Shown here one piece after another: positions 28,371 to 37,764 of a stretch of DNA of 64,000 nt. The notes beneath the pieces are model-generated. The model did no database searches. It was given only the letters and a program-made list of their open reading frames with translations, and was not told where the DNA came from. Position 1 is the stretch's first letter, and each line of letters begins with the position of its first letter. The position numbers were made by a program, and so were the translations under genes. The DNA is from Acidobacteriota bacterium. Lineage in GTDB: Bacteria > Acidobacteriota > Vicinamibacteria > Vicinamibacterales > UBA2999. The stretch spans positions 186,001 to 250,000 of the forward strand of contig JAGNJW010000002.1 in assembly GCA_018000455.1 (NCBI GenBank). Direction: 5' to 3'.

Positions 28371-29198
28371 CTACTTCTTCCGCCGCTGCACGATGAACTG
28401 GTTACTGAGCTTCTTGTTCGACCGGGTCTTGTAACCCTTGGTCGGCACACCCCACGGCGTCACCGGATGGCGGCCGCCCGACGTCCGGCCTTCGCCGCCG
28501 CCCAGCGGATGGTCGACGGGATTCATCGCGACGCCGCGCACGTGCGGCTTCTTGCCGAGCCAACGGTTGCGCCCCGCCTTGCCGATTGAGACGTTTTCGA
28601 AGTCGAGATTGCCGACCTGCCCGATCGTAGCCAGGCAGTTCTGCAGGATCTTCCGGATCTCGCCCGACGGCATCTTGACCGAGACGTAGTCGCCTTCCTT
28701 GGCCACCACCTGCATCGAGGCGCCGGCGCTGCGCGCCAGCTGTCCGCCGCGGCCGGGCTTGAGCTCGACATTGTGCACGAGCGTGCCCTGGGGAATGTTC
28801 GCCAGGGGCAGCGTGTTGCCGGGCAGGATGTCGGCCGTGTCGGAGGCGATGATCGTGTCACCGACCTTCATGCCGAGCGGCTGCAGCACGTAGCGCTTCT
28901 CGCCATCGGCGTAAGTGACCAGCGCGATGCGCGCCGACCGGTTCGGGTCGTACTCGATGGTCGACACCTTGCCGGGGATGTTCTTCTTGTCGCGCTTGAA
29001 ATCGATGACGCGATAGAGGCGTTTGTGACCGCCGCCGCGCCACCAGATGGTGAGTTCACCGGTGCTGTTGCGACCGCCCGAGCGCTTCAGCGGCTCGGTG
29101 AGCGGACGATACGGCGAGTTGGTCGTGATCTCGTCGAAAGTCTGCACGGTCTGGAACCGGCGTCCTGGCGATGTGGGCTTGTACTTGCGAATCGGCAT
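28371..29198 (-). CDS. rplB: 50S ribosomal protein L2
   Basis: Peptidyl-transferase-centre protein, 275 residues. The C-terminal motif [18 protein letters not shown] contains the conserved His; the OB fold and SH3-like parts are complete. Typical start [17 protein letters not shown]. Five nt before rpsS and 36 nt after rplW. Confidence 0.98.
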   Translation of the reverse strand: MPIRKYKPTSPGRRFQTVQTFDEITTNSPYRPLTEPLKRSGGRNSTGELTIWWRGGGHKRLYRVIDFKRDKKNIPGKVSTIEYDPNRSARIALVTYADGEKRYVLQPLGMKVGDTIIASDTADILPGNTLPLANIPQGTLVHNVELKPGRGGQLARSAGASMQVVAKEGDYVSVKMPSGEIRKILQNCLATIGQVGNLDFENVSIGKAGRNRWLGKKPHVRGVAMNPVDHPLGGGEGRTSGGRHPVTPWGVPTKGYKTRSNKKLSNQFIVQRRKK

Positions 29199-29234
29199 GG
29201 CCGTCTCTCTCGGATCTCTGAGGCTCGTGGACGC

Positions 29235-29525
29235 CTAGGCGTTCTCGGCGAAGTCGGGCAGCTTCTCGCCCTCGCGCAGCACCACGTAGGCCTTCTTCCA
29301 ATCGGAGCGCCGGCCGACGAACTGGCCCTGACGCTTCTGCTTGCCGTGCGCGATCGAGGTGCGCACCAACGCCACCTTCGGGCCCAGCAGCGTCTCGACC
29401 GCCCGCTTGACGTCGAGCTTGTTCGCCTGCCGCGCCACTTCGAACACCAGCGTCCGGCCGTCTTCCTTCATCACGGTGGTCTTCTCCGTGACGAGTGGTC
29501 GCCGAATCACTTCTGTGAGTTTCAT
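29235..29525 (-). CDS. rplW: 50S ribosomal protein L23
   Basis: Docking site for signal recognition particle and trigger factor at the tunnel exit. 96 residues. VIRRPLVTEKTTVMKEDGR, FEVARQANKLDVKRAVE, then VGRRSDWKKAYVVL match the family. Confidence 0.97.
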   Translation of the reverse strand: MKLTEVIRRPLVTEKTTVMKEDGRTLVFEVARQANKLDVKRAVETLLGPKVALVRTSIAHGKQKRQGQFVGRRSDWKKAYVVLREGEKLPDFAENA

Positions 29526-29540
29526 GGTCCGTTCTCCCGC

Positions 29541-30164
29541 CTAGGCGCCGAGCGCCGACTGCAGCTTCTCAACCGCCGACTGCGTCAGCACGACCTTGGT
29601 CGTATCCATGACGTCGCGCGCGGTGATGCGCGAGCTCGCCAGGAACTTCACGCCGGGGATGTTGCGCAGCGACATCGACAGGTTGCCGTCGGGCTGCACA
29701 TCGACGAGCAGCGCCTTGCCGTGCACGCCGATGGTCTTGAGCATCGCGGCCGCCGCCTTGGTCTTGATGGCCGTCGCCGTCAGCGCATCGACGATGACGA
29801 GGTCGCCGTCCTGCGCCTTCTGCGCCAGCGCTGCCTGGAGGCCGCCGAGCTCGACTTTCTTGGGGGCGGTGAACGCGTAACTGCGCGGCTGGGGGCCGAA
29901 GACGGTGCCGCCCTTGCGCCACAGCGGGTTGCGGATTTCACCCACGCGCGCCCGGCCGGTGCCCTTCTGGCGCCACGGCTTCTTGCCGCTGCCGCTCACC
30001 ATGGCACGGGTCTTGGTGGCGTGCGTGCCGCGACGGTCGGCGGCATTGGACCGCACGACCGAGGCGTGGATGAGGTCGGTCTTGACGCGCCCGCCGAAGA
30101 CGGCGTCGCTGAGCTCGACCGAGCCCACCTTCTTGTTCTCTGCGTTGACGACATCTACAGTCAT
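29541..30164 (-). CDS. rplD: 50S ribosomal protein L4
   Basis: 207 residues. The tunnel loop is visible as KKPWRQKGTGRARVGEIRNP. In E. coli L4 also represses the S10 operon through the leader RNA; no such leader was recognised before rpsJ, which lies inside the transcription unit here. Six nt after rplC. Confidence 0.97.
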   Translation of the reverse strand: MTVDVVNAENKKVGSVELSDAVFGGRVKTDLIHASVVRSNAADRRGTHATKTRAMVSGSGKKPWRQKGTGRARVGEIRNPLWRKGGTVFGPQPRSYAFTAPKKVELGGLQAALAQKAQDGDLVIVDALTATAIKTKAAAAMLKTIGVHGKALLVDVQPDGNLSMSLRNIPGVKFLASSRITARDVMDTTKVVLTQSAVEKLQSALGA

Positions 30165-30170
30165 GGCGTC

Positions 30171-30854
30171 CTACTTCTTGCCCTTCTTGGGCTTTTCCTG
30201 CAGCTGCGGTTGCGGCTCAGGCTTGGCCGCGACGGCCTTGCGGATGAGCACGTAGCCGCCGTTGGCCCCGGGCACGGCGCCGCGCACGACCATCAGGTTG
30301 TTGTCCGCGTCGATGCGCAGCACCTTGAGGTTGCGCACGGTCACCCGGTCGACCCCCATGTGGCCGCCCATCCGCATCCCCTTGACGACACGGGACGGAT
30401 AGGACGAGGCGCCGATCGAGCCCGGCGCACGATGGAACATCGAGCCGTGAGTCGCGACGCCGCCGGCGAAGTGGTGACGCTTGACCACGCCCTGGAAGCC
30501 GTGGCCCTTGCTCGTGCCGATCACGTCGACGCGCTCACCCTGGTTGAACAGGGCCCCCACGACCACGGAGTCGCCCGGCTTCGGCTGCTCGCCACCCGCC
30601 GCGCGCTTGACTTCACGGCGCACGCGGGTCGCCGGAACATTGGCGGCCTTGTGGTGGCCGGTCGTCGCCTTGTTCGCCTTGTACTTGCCGGCGACGAGAC
30701 CCAGCTGCACGGCTTCGTAGCCGTCGCGCTCGGCGCCCTTCGCCTGCACGACGATGCAGGGCCCGGCCTGGAGGACGGTGGCCGGTTCGACCGTGCCATC
30801 CTCGAGGAAGAGCTGCGTCATTCCGATCTTCTTGCCGATGATTCCATTCACCAT
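30171..30854 (-). CDS. rplC: 50S ribosomal protein L3
   Basis: 227 residues, about 15 longer than usual because of a Pro/Gln/Lys tail (PKKGKK at the end). The core has [26 protein letters not shown], the Gln-methylation-type loop GATGPSRV counterpart [18 protein letters not shown], and [16 protein letters not shown]. Next to it is a CTAGCCG repeat in the spacer toward rpsJ. Confidence 0.97.
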   Translation of the reverse strand: MVNGIIGKKIGMTQLFLEDGTVEPATVLQAGPCIVVQAKGAERDGYEAVQLGLVAGKYKANKATTGHHKAANVPATRVRREVKRAAGGEQPKPGDSVVVGALFNQGERVDVIGTSKGHGFQGVVKRHHFAGGVATHGSMFHRAPGSIGASSYPSRVVKGMRMGGHMGVDRVTVRNLKVLRIDADNNLMVVRGAVPGANGGYVLIRKAVAAKPEPQPQLQEKPKKGKK

Positions 30855-30874
30855 CGTGATTCCTCAGCTGCTGT

Positions 30875-30904
30875 CTAGCCGCTAGCCGCTAGAGCCTAGC
30901 CGCT
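30875..30904. repeat. CTAGCCG heptamer repeat, rpsJ-rplC spacer
   Basis: Two tandem copies at 30875-30888, a degenerate unit, and a further copy at 30896-30902. Same heptamer as at 15854-15876. Confidence 0.75.
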
Positions 30905-30905
30905 G

Positions 30906-31235
<330 letters not shown>

Positions 31236-31250
31236 GTGCTGTTCCTTGTC

Positions 31251-31275
31251 GAGTCTCGGGTCTCGGGTACGGGGC
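31251..31275 (+). repeat. short heptamer array, fusA-rpsJ spacer
   Basis: GAGTCTC-GGGTCTC-GGGTACG-GGG on the plus strand, ending at the fusA stop codon. It keeps the 7-nt period of the G-rich family but has only three G-runs and no partner arm. Confidence 0.55.
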
Positions 31276-33387
31276 CTACTTGGTGCCCTGGACCCGCGCG
31301 ATGACTTCTTCGCTCACGTTGCGCGGCGCCTGCTCGTAGCGGTCGAAATACATCGAGTAGGTAGCGCGCCCCTGCGTGCGCGACCTGAGGTCGGTCGCGT
31401 AGCCGAACATGTCGCTGAGCGGCACGCGCGCCGAGATGATCTGGGTGCCGCCGCGGTCTTCCTGCGCCTGGATACGGCCGCGCCGGCTGGCCAGGTCGCC
31501 CATCACGTCGCCGAGGTTGTCCTTCGGGCACACGACCTCGACGCGCATGACCGGCTCCATGAGCACGGGACCGGCCTTCTTGGCCGCTTCCTGGAAGGCC
31601 AGCGAGCCGGCGATCTTGAAGGCCATTTCCGACGAGTCGACGTCGTGGTACGAGCCGTCGAAGAGCTCGATGCGGACGTCGTCGATCGGGTAGCCGGCGA
31701 GGATGCCGCGCGTGAGCGCTTCCTGGATGCCCTGGTCGACCGGCTTGATGAACTCGCGCGGAATCGATCCGCCGACGGTCTTGTTCTCGAACTGGTAGCC
31801 ACTCCCCGGCTCGAGCGGGAAGAGGCGAATCCACGCATCGCCGAACTGGCCGCGGCCGCCGGTCTGTCGCTTGAAGAGACCGCGCCCTTCGGCCGGCTTG
31901 GTCAGCGTTTCCTTGTAAGCGACCTGCGGCTTGCCGACGCTGGCTTCGACGCCGAACTCGCGCTTGAGCCGGTCGACGATGATCTCCAGGTGCAGCTCGC
32001 CCATACCGGCGATGACGACCTGGCCGGTCTGTTCGTCGGTCTTGACGCGGAAGGTCGGATCTTCGGCCATCAGCTTGGCCATGCCCTGTCCGAGCTTTTC
32101 CTGGTCGGCCTTGGTCTTCGGTTCGATGGCGAGCGAGATGACCGGCTCCGGGAACTCCATCTTCTCGAGGATGATCGGCTTCTTCTCGTCGCACAGCGTG
32201 TCGCCGGTCGTGACCGACTTCAGGCCGACGGCGGCGGCGATGTCGCCGGCGTTGACTTCCTTGATCTCCTCGCGCTTGTTGGCGTGCATCTTCAGCAGAC
32301 GGCCGATGCGCTCGGTCTTGCCCTTGGTCGAGTTGATGACCGAGGAGCCCGAGGTCAGGGTGCCCGAGTAGACGCGGAAGAACGTGAGCTGGCCGACGAA
32401 CGGGTCGGTCATGATCTTGAAGGCCAGGGCCGCAAACGGCGCCTTGTCGTCGGCGGCGCGCTCGACCAGCGTGCCTTCTTCCTTGGCGTCGGGGTCGATA
32501 CCGGTCACCGACGGGATGTCGAGAGGCGACGGCAGGTAGTCGACGACGGCGTCGAGCATCGGCTGCACGCCCTTGTTCTTGAACGCGGTGCCGCAGACGA
32601 CCAGCACGAACGGCGAGGCTTCCTTGCGCACCGACTCGATCGCGCGCTTGCGCAGGGCCGCTTTCAGATCGGCCTCGCTGATGGTCTCTCCGCCCAGGTA
32701 TTTCTCGAGCAGCTTGTCGTCGGTTTCGCTCGCCTTCTCGACCAGCTTCTCGTGGTAGACCTTGGCCTCTTCGAGCATGTCGGCCGGGATGTCCTGCACC
32801 TCGTAGTCGGCGCCCATGGTCTCGTCCTTGTAGACGAGGGCCTTCATCTGCACCAGGTCGACGACGCCGCGGAACTTGTCCTCGGCCCCAATCGGCAGTT
32901 GGATCGCCACTGCATTGCCCTGGAGCTTGCTGCCAATCTGCGACAGCGTTTCAACGAAGTCGGCACCGATGCGGTCCATCTTGTTGACGAAGCAGATGCG
33001 CGGCACGCGATAACGATCGGCCTGGCGCCACACCGTCTCCGACTGCGGCTCCACGCCCGACACGGCATCGAACACCGCGACGGCGCCGTCGAGGACGCGC
33101 AGCGAGCGCTCCACTTCCACCGTGAAGTCGACGTGGCCCGGCGTATCGATGATGTTGATCCGGTGGTCGCGCCAGAAGCACGTCGTCGCGGCGGAGGTGA
33201 TGGTAATCCCCCGCTCCTGCTCCTGCTCCATCCAGTCCATCACCGCGGTGCCTTCGTGCACCTCGCCGATCTTGTAGGTGATGCCGGTGTAGAACAGGAT
33301 GCGCTCGGTCGTCGTGGTCTTGCCGGCATCGATGTGGGCCATGATGCCGATGTTGCGCGTCCGATTGAGTGGTGCCGATCGAGCCAT
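31276..33387 (-). CDS. fusA: elongation factor G
   Basis: Translocase GTPase, 703 residues. Intact G motifs: [15 protein letters not shown] (P-loop), [12 protein letters not shown] (switch I), DTPGHVDFT with the catalytic His, and [10 protein letters not shown]. Domain IV has [15 protein letters not shown] and domain V RVQGTK at the end. It is the canonical EF-G of this window, unlike the paralogue at 12952-15045. Order rpsL-rpsG-fusA-rpsJ. Confidence 0.98.
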   Translation of the reverse strand: MARSAPLNRTRNIGIMAHIDAGKTTTTERILFYTGITYKIGEVHEGTAVMDWMEQEQERGITITSAATTCFWRDHRINIIDTPGHVDFTVEVERSLRVLDGAVAVFDAVSGVEPQSETVWRQADRYRVPRICFVNKMDRIGADFVETLSQIGSKLQGNAVAIQLPIGAEDKFRGVVDLVQMKALVYKDETMGADYEVQDIPADMLEEAKVYHEKLVEKASETDDKLLEKYLGGETISEADLKAALRKRAIESVRKEASPFVLVVCGTAFKNKGVQPMLDAVVDYLPSPLDIPSVTGIDPDAKEEGTLVERAADDKAPFAALAFKIMTDPFVGQLTFFRVYSGTLTSGSSVINSTKGKTERIGRLLKMHANKREEIKEVNAGDIAAAVGLKSVTTGDTLCDEKKPIILEKMEFPEPVISLAIEPKTKADQEKLGQGMAKLMAEDPTFRVKTDEQTGQVVIAGMGELHLEIIVDRLKREFGVEASVGKPQVAYKETLTKPAEGRGLFKRQTGGRGQFGDAWIRLFPLEPGSGYQFENKTVGGSIPREFIKPVDQGIQEALTRGILAGYPIDDVRIELFDGSYHDVDSSEMAFKIAGSLAFQEAAKKAGPVLMEPVMRVEVVCPKDNLGDVMGDLASRRGRIQAQEDRGGTQIISARVPLSDMFGYATDLRSRTQGRATYSMYFDRYEQAPRNVSEEVIARVQGTK

Positions 33388-33426
33388 GATTCAGTTCAAG
33401 TCGTCCAGGGTCACAAAGAGCAACGG

Positions 33427-33900
33427 CTACCAGCGGTAGTGCGCGAACGCCTTGTTCGCTTCCGCCATGCGGTGAACGTCCTCGCGCTTCTTCACCGCGC
33501 CACCGCGCAGGTTGGCGGCATCGAGCAGTTCGTTGGCGAGCTTCTCCTGCATGGTCTTGCCGTCGCCGCGCGAACGGGCGTAGCCCACCAGCCAGCGGAT
33601 GCTGAGCGACAGGCGGCGATTCGGGTTGACCTCGATCGGTACCTGGTAGTTCGAGCCGCCAACGCGCCGCGACTTCACTTCGAGCGACGGTTTGACGTTG
33701 TCGAGGGCCTTCTTGAAGATCTTGAGGGGGTCGTCGCCCGACTTCTCCTTCACGATCTCGAAGCTGCCGTACACGATGCTCATCGCCGTCGACTGCTTGC
33801 CGTCGCTCATCATGCAGTTGATGAACTTGGTGACCAGCTGGCTGCCATAGAGGCCGTCGGCGGGGAGTTCGCGCTTCGCTACGATTCGTCTACGAGGCAT
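33427..33900 (-). CDS. rpsG: 30S ribosomal protein S7
   Basis: 16S rRNA 3'-domain assembly initiator, 157 residues. [19 protein letters not shown], the KVKSRRVGG counterpart [15 protein letters not shown], and the C-terminus [20 protein letters not shown] are typical. In E. coli S7 represses the str operon. Confidence 0.97.
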   Translation of the reverse strand: MPRRRIVAKRELPADGLYGSQLVTKFINCMMSDGKQSTAMSIVYGSFEIVKEKSGDDPLKIFKKALDNVKPSLEVKSRRVGGSNYQVPIEVNPNRRLSLSIRWLVGYARSRGDGKTMQEKLANELLDAANLRGGAVKKREDVHRMAEANKAFAHYRW

Positions 33901-33910
33901 AACGTCGTTC

Positions 33911-34285
33911 CTACTGCTTCGGGCGCTTGGCGCCGTACTTCGATCGACTCTGCTTGCGACCTTGCACGCCGACCGCGTCGAGGGTGCCGCGCACGACGTG
34001 GTAACGCACGCCGGGGAGATCCTTCACACGGCCGCCGCGAATCAGCACGAGCGAGTGTTCCTGGAGGTTGTGACCCACGCCAGGGATGTAGGTCGTCACC
34101 TCGATCTTGTTGGTGAGGCGGACGCGGGCCACCTTGCGGAGGGCCGAGTTCGGCTTCTTCGGGGTCTGCGTGAACACGCGCACGCACACGCCGCGCTTCT
34201 GCGGGCTCTCCTGCAGGGCCGGGCTCTTGGTCTTCCACTTCACGGCGTCGCGGCCTTTGCGAACCAATTGGCTGATCGTCGGCAC
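33911..34285 (-). CDS. rpsL: 30S ribosomal protein S12
   Basis: Decoding-site protein, 124 residues, starting at a GTG (34285) with GGAGAG at about 5 nt. [17 protein letters not shown] and [17 protein letters not shown] are wild type at the usual streptomycin-resistance positions, and the Asp that RimO methylthiolates is present. First gene of the supercluster. Confidence 0.97.
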   Translation of the reverse strand: MPTISQLVRKGRDAVKWKTKSPALQESPQKRGVCVRVFTQTPKKPNSALRKVARVRLTNKIEVTTYIPGVGHNLQEHSLVLIRGGRVKDLPGVRYHVVRGTLDAVGVQGRKQSRSKYGAKRPKQ

Positions 34286-34650
34286 GATCTCTCCACTCGC
34301 GCGGCGGTGGTCGGACCCGCGCTGTCCTGCGACGGCTCACGCCATCGCATCGCCCAGCCACGACGGCGGGCGAGATCTGCAAACTGCTGACACGAACAGC
34401 ACCCGCCCATACGCCGGCGGCGTTCGTGTGGCGCCGGGCCTGAAAGCCTTGCGGCTTGGCACCCAACGCGCAACTACCCCAAAAACTGTCGAATCTGCGG
34501 CACCGGCGGACGCACCACGCTCCGAGGGTGACTCGGGGCGCGACTTACGGCGTCACGGTGCTCCGATCGCGGTCGCCCCCGCAAACCGGGGAAATGTCGA
34601 CGCTACGAGGAGCGGACGGTCCTAGATAGGGTGTCCTAGGACCACGAGAA
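34286..34650 (-). promoter_or_regulatory. long 5' leader of the str-S10-spc-alpha transcript
   Basis: About 365 nt between the inferred start and the rpsL GTG without a plausible gene. Visible structure: an 8-bp hairpin at its 5' end, CACGAAC and GTTCGTG arms around 34391-34430 enclosing CGCCGGCG, and AAGCC-GGCTT arms around 34444-34456. A leader this long may hold an autoregulatory element, but I recognise no described class. Confidence 0.45.
34618..34643 (-). promoter_or_regulatory. hairpin at the 5' end of the str leader
   Basis: GGTCCTAG (34618-34625) and CTAGGACC (34636-34643) form a perfect 8-bp inverted repeat with a 10-nt loop, starting within about 10 nt of the predicted transcription start. 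Could stabilise the 5' end or be an operator. Confidence 0.5.
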
Positions 34651-34657
34651 CCTGACG

Positions 34658-34688
34658 AGCATAGCACAGAGTCGCACTCACTGTGCAA
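34658..34688 (-). promoter_or_regulatory. promoter of the ribosomal supercluster (extended -10)
   Basis: On the minus strand: TTGCAC at 34688-34683 and TATGCT at 34663-34658, with TGC directly before it (extended -10). The spacing is 19 nt, somewhat long, which the extended -10 could offset. GCACAG (34664-34669) and CTGTGC (34681-34686) form an inverted repeat that overlaps the promoter. Confidence 0.6.
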
Positions 34689-34923
34689 GGCGGCCTTACC
34701 AAGCGCCGATGACTTCGGCCCCCGCGAACGCCGTCACGCTGCGCGGGACATGCCCGACCCGGCGCATGACACGGCGCACCCCCGAATTGTCAGGCGAGCT
34801 CCCTGTCGGCGAGCCTCGAACGGGGCAGCCGGGGTCGCAATCAATGCCCGACTGGACGCTCCGGGCGTGCGCGGAACTACCCTCCTCTGCACGTGCCGGC
34901 ACGGTCTCACCCGCCCTCCCCGG
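34689..34923. other. spacer between the str promoter and the plus-strand cluster
   Basis: 235 nt with no gene, repeat or terminator that I can support. An upstream open extension of the aminotransferase frame covers it but lacks a ribosome-binding site and family resemblance. Confidence 0.5.
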
Positions 34924-34952
34924 TTGCGTCAGCCCGTGGGAGCCCCTACACT
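34924..34952 (+). promoter_or_regulatory. sigma-70-type promoter of the aminotransferase-fold gene
   Basis: TTGCGT (34924-34929) and TACACT (34947-34952) with 17-nt spacing. The predicted start near 34959 leaves a short leader with GGAGG at 34962-34966 before the ATG. Confidence 0.5.
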
Positions 34953-34975
34953 TCCCGGCCTGGAGGCTCTTTGCC

Positions 34976-36289
34976 ATGCGCAGCCGTCGAACCTTTCTCC
35001 GCCTGACCAGCGGCGCCGCCGGCGCCGCCTTCGCCACCGCCCGCTACGGCATCGACGAGGTCGCCGCCCTGACGGCACAGGCCGCCGCCGGTGGCCGGAC
35101 ACCGACGCAGGTGGCCGCCGACGAGGACTACTGGCGCGAGATCCAGTTTGCCTTCACGCTCGACCGCACGATCATCAACCTGAACAATGGCAATTCGAGC
35201 CCGGCGCCCACCGTCGTGCACGAAGCCTGCAAGCGCTACAACGACTGGGCCAATCAGGCCCCGGTCTACCACCGTGGTATGACCGAACGAAACGTCGAGA
35301 CGACACGCCGCCGCCTGGCCGCCGAGTTCGGTGCTGACCCCGAGGAAATCGCCATCACGCGCAACTCGAGTGAGTCGCTCCAGATCGCGCAGAACGGCCT
35401 CGACCTCAAAGCCGGCGACGAAGTGCTCACGACCGAGCAGGACTACGGCCGCATGCTCACGACGTGGGACCAGCGCGTGCGCCGCGACAACATCAAGCTG
35501 ACACGCATCGACTTTCCGGTGCCCACCACCGGCGAGGATCTGTTCGGACGCCTCGCGCGCGCGATCGTGCCGCAGACGAAGGTGATGCACTTCTGCCACA
35601 TCACCAATCAGTCCGGCCAGCTCTTCCCGGTCAAGGACCTGAGCGAACTGTGCCGGTCACGCGGCATCATCTCGATCGTCGATGGCGCGCACGCCATCGG
35701 TCACTTCCCGTTCAAGCTGCGCGACCTGGGCATGGACTACTACGGCGTCTCGCTCCACAAGTGGCTGCTGGCGCCGATGGGCACGGGCATGCTCTACGTC
35801 AGACGCGATCGCATCGCCTCGACCTGGCCGCTCCAGGCGGCGCCGGCGACACGCGACACCGACATCCGCAAGTTCGAGGAGATCGGCACCCATCCGGTGG
35901 GCCCCAAGGCCGCCATCAACGAGGCGATTGCGTTCCAGCAGGCCATCGGCCTCGAGCGCAAGGCCGCCCGCCTGCGCTATCTGACGATGCGCTGGGCCAA
36001 CGCGCTCAAGGCCGTCCCGAAGATCCGCATCCACTCCAACCTCGCCGAAGGCCAGACCTGGGGCCTGGCCGTGGTCTCGATCGACGGCGTGGACACCTTC
36101 AAGCTGGTGCAGCACCTGTGGGACAAGTACCGCATCGTCATTACGTCGATCGGTCACGACAACCCCGACGACCCCGCGATGTCCTACCGCGCCTTGCGTG
36201 TCACGCCGAACATCTACACGCCGCTCGAGGAGATCGACACCTTCGTCGACGCCATGCGGGCCGTGGCACAGAACGGTCTGCCCGCGTAG
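34976..36289 (+). CDS. Tat-exported class V aminotransferase-fold PLP enzyme
   Basis: 437 residues from the ATG at 34976 (GGAGG 9 nt upstream). The N-terminus MRSRRTFLRLTSGAAGAAFA is a twin-arginine signal, so the folded, cofactor-loaded protein should act in the periplasm. PLP-enzyme features: a substrate loop near 70 (NLNNGNSSP), Asp236 in SIVDGAHAIG, and the Schiff-base Lys262 in GVSLHKWLLAP. The closest named group I recognise is isopenicillin-N epimerase/cysteine-desulfurase-like. The reaction is unknown; the missing sulfur-transfer Cys loop argues against a desulfurase. It begins a short run with a metallo-beta-lactamase and a cytochrome. Confidence 0.85.
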   Translation: MRSRRTFLRLTSGAAGAAFATARYGIDEVAALTAQAAAGGRTPTQVAADEDYWREIQFAFTLDRTIINLNNGNSSPAPTVVHEACKRYNDWANQAPVYHRGMTERNVETTRRRLAAEFGADPEEIAITRNSSESLQIAQNGLDLKAGDEVLTTEQDYGRMLTTWDQRVRRDNIKLTRIDFPVPTTGEDLFGRLARAIVPQTKVMHFCHITNQSGQLFPVKDLSELCRSRGIISIVDGAHAIGHFPFKLRDLGMDYYGVSLHKWLLAPMGTGMLYVRRDRIASTWPLQAAPATRDTDIRKFEEIGTHPVGPKAAINEAIAFQQAIGLERKAARLRYLTMRWANALKAVPKIRIHSNLAEGQTWGLAVVSIDGVDTFKLVQHLWDKYRIVITSIGHDNPDDPAMSYRALRVTPNIYTPLEEIDTFVDAMRAVAQNGLPA

Positions 36290-36325
36290 AATGCGGGACG
36301 CGTCGCGACGACGCCGGGAGGACAT

Positions 36326-37243
36326 ATGACGATGCGCGCGTGGGTGCTGGCCGCGGTGGCCGTGACGGGGCTCGGCGCGATGGCGGTGGCGGCGGCGCAG
36401 GCGCCGCCCGCGCCGAAGGTGGTCGAGGCCGAGAAGATCACGGACACGCTCTACGTGCTCAAGGGTGGCGGCGGCAATACCGCGCTGTTCCTGACGGCCA
36501 CCGGCGCGGTCGTCGTCGACACCAAGAATCCGGGGTGGGGGCAGCCGCTGCTCGAGGCGGTGCGGAAGGTGACCGACAAGCCCGTCACGATGGTGATCAA
36601 CACGCACGCGCACTACGACCACACCAACGGCCAGGTGGAGTTCCCCCCGTCGGTCGAGGTCGTCGCCCATGAGAACACGAAGCGGTACATGGAAGAGGCG
36701 AACCCGGTCTACGGGCTGCAGTCGGGTCGGCAGCCCAACATCTTCAAGGACAACGGCGGCCGTGGCATGCCGGCCAGGACGTTCCGCGACACGCTGACCC
36801 TCGGCAGCGGCGCCGATAGAATCGACCTGCACTACTTCGGCCGGGCGCACACCGGCGGCGACACCTACGTGGTATTCCCCGCGCTCGGCGTCATGCACGT
36901 GGGCGACACGTTCCCGAACCGCGACCTGCCGATCATGGACAAGAACAACGGCGGCAGCGGCGTGGCGTTCGCCGCGACGCTGACCAGGGCCGCAGCCGTG
37001 CCGGGTGTCACGACGATCATCAACGGCCACAGCCCGACGACGACGACGCCGGCCGATCTACGAACCTACGCCGCCTTCATCCGCGACTTCGTTGCGGCCG
37101 TGCAGTCGGCCAAGGCGGCCGGCCGCTCCGTCGACGACGTGGTGGCGACGTGGAAGACGCCGGCGGCGTATGCCGGCTACAACGCGCCGCAACCGGCCAG
37201 AATCAAGGCCGACGCCGAGGTGGTATGGAGCGAGACGAAATGA
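36326..37243 (+). CDS. secreted metallo-beta-lactamase-fold hydrolase
   Basis: 305 residues. Sec signal peptide (about 1-24, cleavage likely after AVAAAQA). Metal-binding motif THAHYDHT at about 93-100, a further His in GRAHTGGDTYV, Asp in MHVGDTFPNR, and His in INGHSPTTT complete the binuclear site, so it should be catalytically competent. This is the class seen in secreted MBL-fold proteins of soil bacteria; true beta-lactamase activity is not implied. GGGAGGA precedes the start. Its stop overlaps the next start as ATGA, coupling it to the cytochrome. Confidence 0.88.
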   Translation: MTMRAWVLAAVAVTGLGAMAVAAAQAPPAPKVVEAEKITDTLYVLKGGGGNTALFLTATGAVVVDTKNPGWGQPLLEAVRKVTDKPVTMVINTHAHYDHTNGQVEFPPSVEVVAHENTKRYMEEANPVYGLQSGRQPNIFKDNGGRGMPARTFRDTLTLGSGADRIDLHYFGRAHTGGDTYVVFPALGVMHVGDTFPNRDLPIMDKNNGGSGVAFAATLTRAAAVPGVTTIINGHSPTTTTPADLRTYAAFIRDFVAAVQSAKAAGRSVDDVVATWKTPAAYAGYNAPQPARIKADAEVVWSETK

Positions 37244-37662
37244 CGACGGCGGCACGCTCCCGCCGGCCGCTGCGACGGTCGGCGCTGGCAGCCGTGGCGC
37301 TGGCCGGGCTGTGGCTGGCTCCCGCGGTCGGAGCGCAGCCGCCGAAGCGGGCCCGGCCCCTCGAGAACATCAAGACCTTGAAGGGCTGGGATGGCGACGA
37401 GGTGCGCGCCGAGATGCGCCTGGTAGCCGAAGCGCTCGGCGTGAAGTGCGAGCACTGCCACGTGCAGGGCAACTTCCCGAGCGACGAGAAGCGCGCGAAA
37501 CGCACCGCCCGCCGGATGATCGCGATGACGCAGGCGCTCAACAGGAAGCACTTCGCCGCCTGGGTCCCGGCCGAGGGCGAGTCGACACTCGGACGCGTCA
37601 CCTGCTACACCTGCCATCAGGGCGAGACGATACCCAGGTCGGCGCCGCCGCCGGCACCCTGA
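37240..37662 (+). CDS. small periplasmic dihaem cytochrome c (reaction-centre cytochrome type)
   Basis: 140 residues from the ATG that overlaps the preceding stop. Signal peptide about 1-32 (cleavage after AVGA). Two haem motifs: CEHCH (70-74) and CYTCH (122-126), with Met93/Met96 in RRMIAMTQALN as possible axial ligands. The pattern KVLKG...M..(M)..LGVKCEHCHV resembles the reaction-centre cytochrome subunit family (PF02276), of which Acidobacteriota have many stand-alone members; no photosynthesis is implied. Coupled to a metallo-beta-lactamase and near a Tat-exported PLP enzyme, it could carry electrons for a periplasmic oxidation. Confidence 0.8.
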   Translation: MTTAARSRRPLRRSALAAVALAGLWLAPAVGAQPPKRARPLENIKTLKGWDGDEVRAEMRLVAEALGVKCEHCHVQGNFPSDEKRAKRTARRMIAMTQALNRKHFAAWVPAEGESTLGRVTCYTCHQGETIPRSAPPPAP

Positions 37663-37764
37663 CCGCAAGAGTTGCCTCCGCGACCAGCCGGTCGACGCGG
37701 AAGCAGCCGCCGAGGTCGGCGCACGCCGCCGCTTGCCCCACTCCCGCCGCCAGACCCGTGTCCC

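Noticed and set aside
34286-34650. Known riboswitch or T-box in the rpsL leader.
   Set aside because: I could not find a T-box sequence or a recognisable aptamer core; only hairpins are visible.
34709-34975. An N-terminal extension of 89 codons for the aminotransferase-fold protein.
   Set aside because: The twin-arginine signal would then be internal; the ATG at 34976 has a good GGAGG and a promoter just upstream.
37240-37662. Evidence of photosynthesis from the reaction-centre-type cytochrome.
   Set aside because: Only two haem motifs, and the family is widespread in non-phototrophic Acidobacteriota; no reaction-centre or chlorophyll gene is present.
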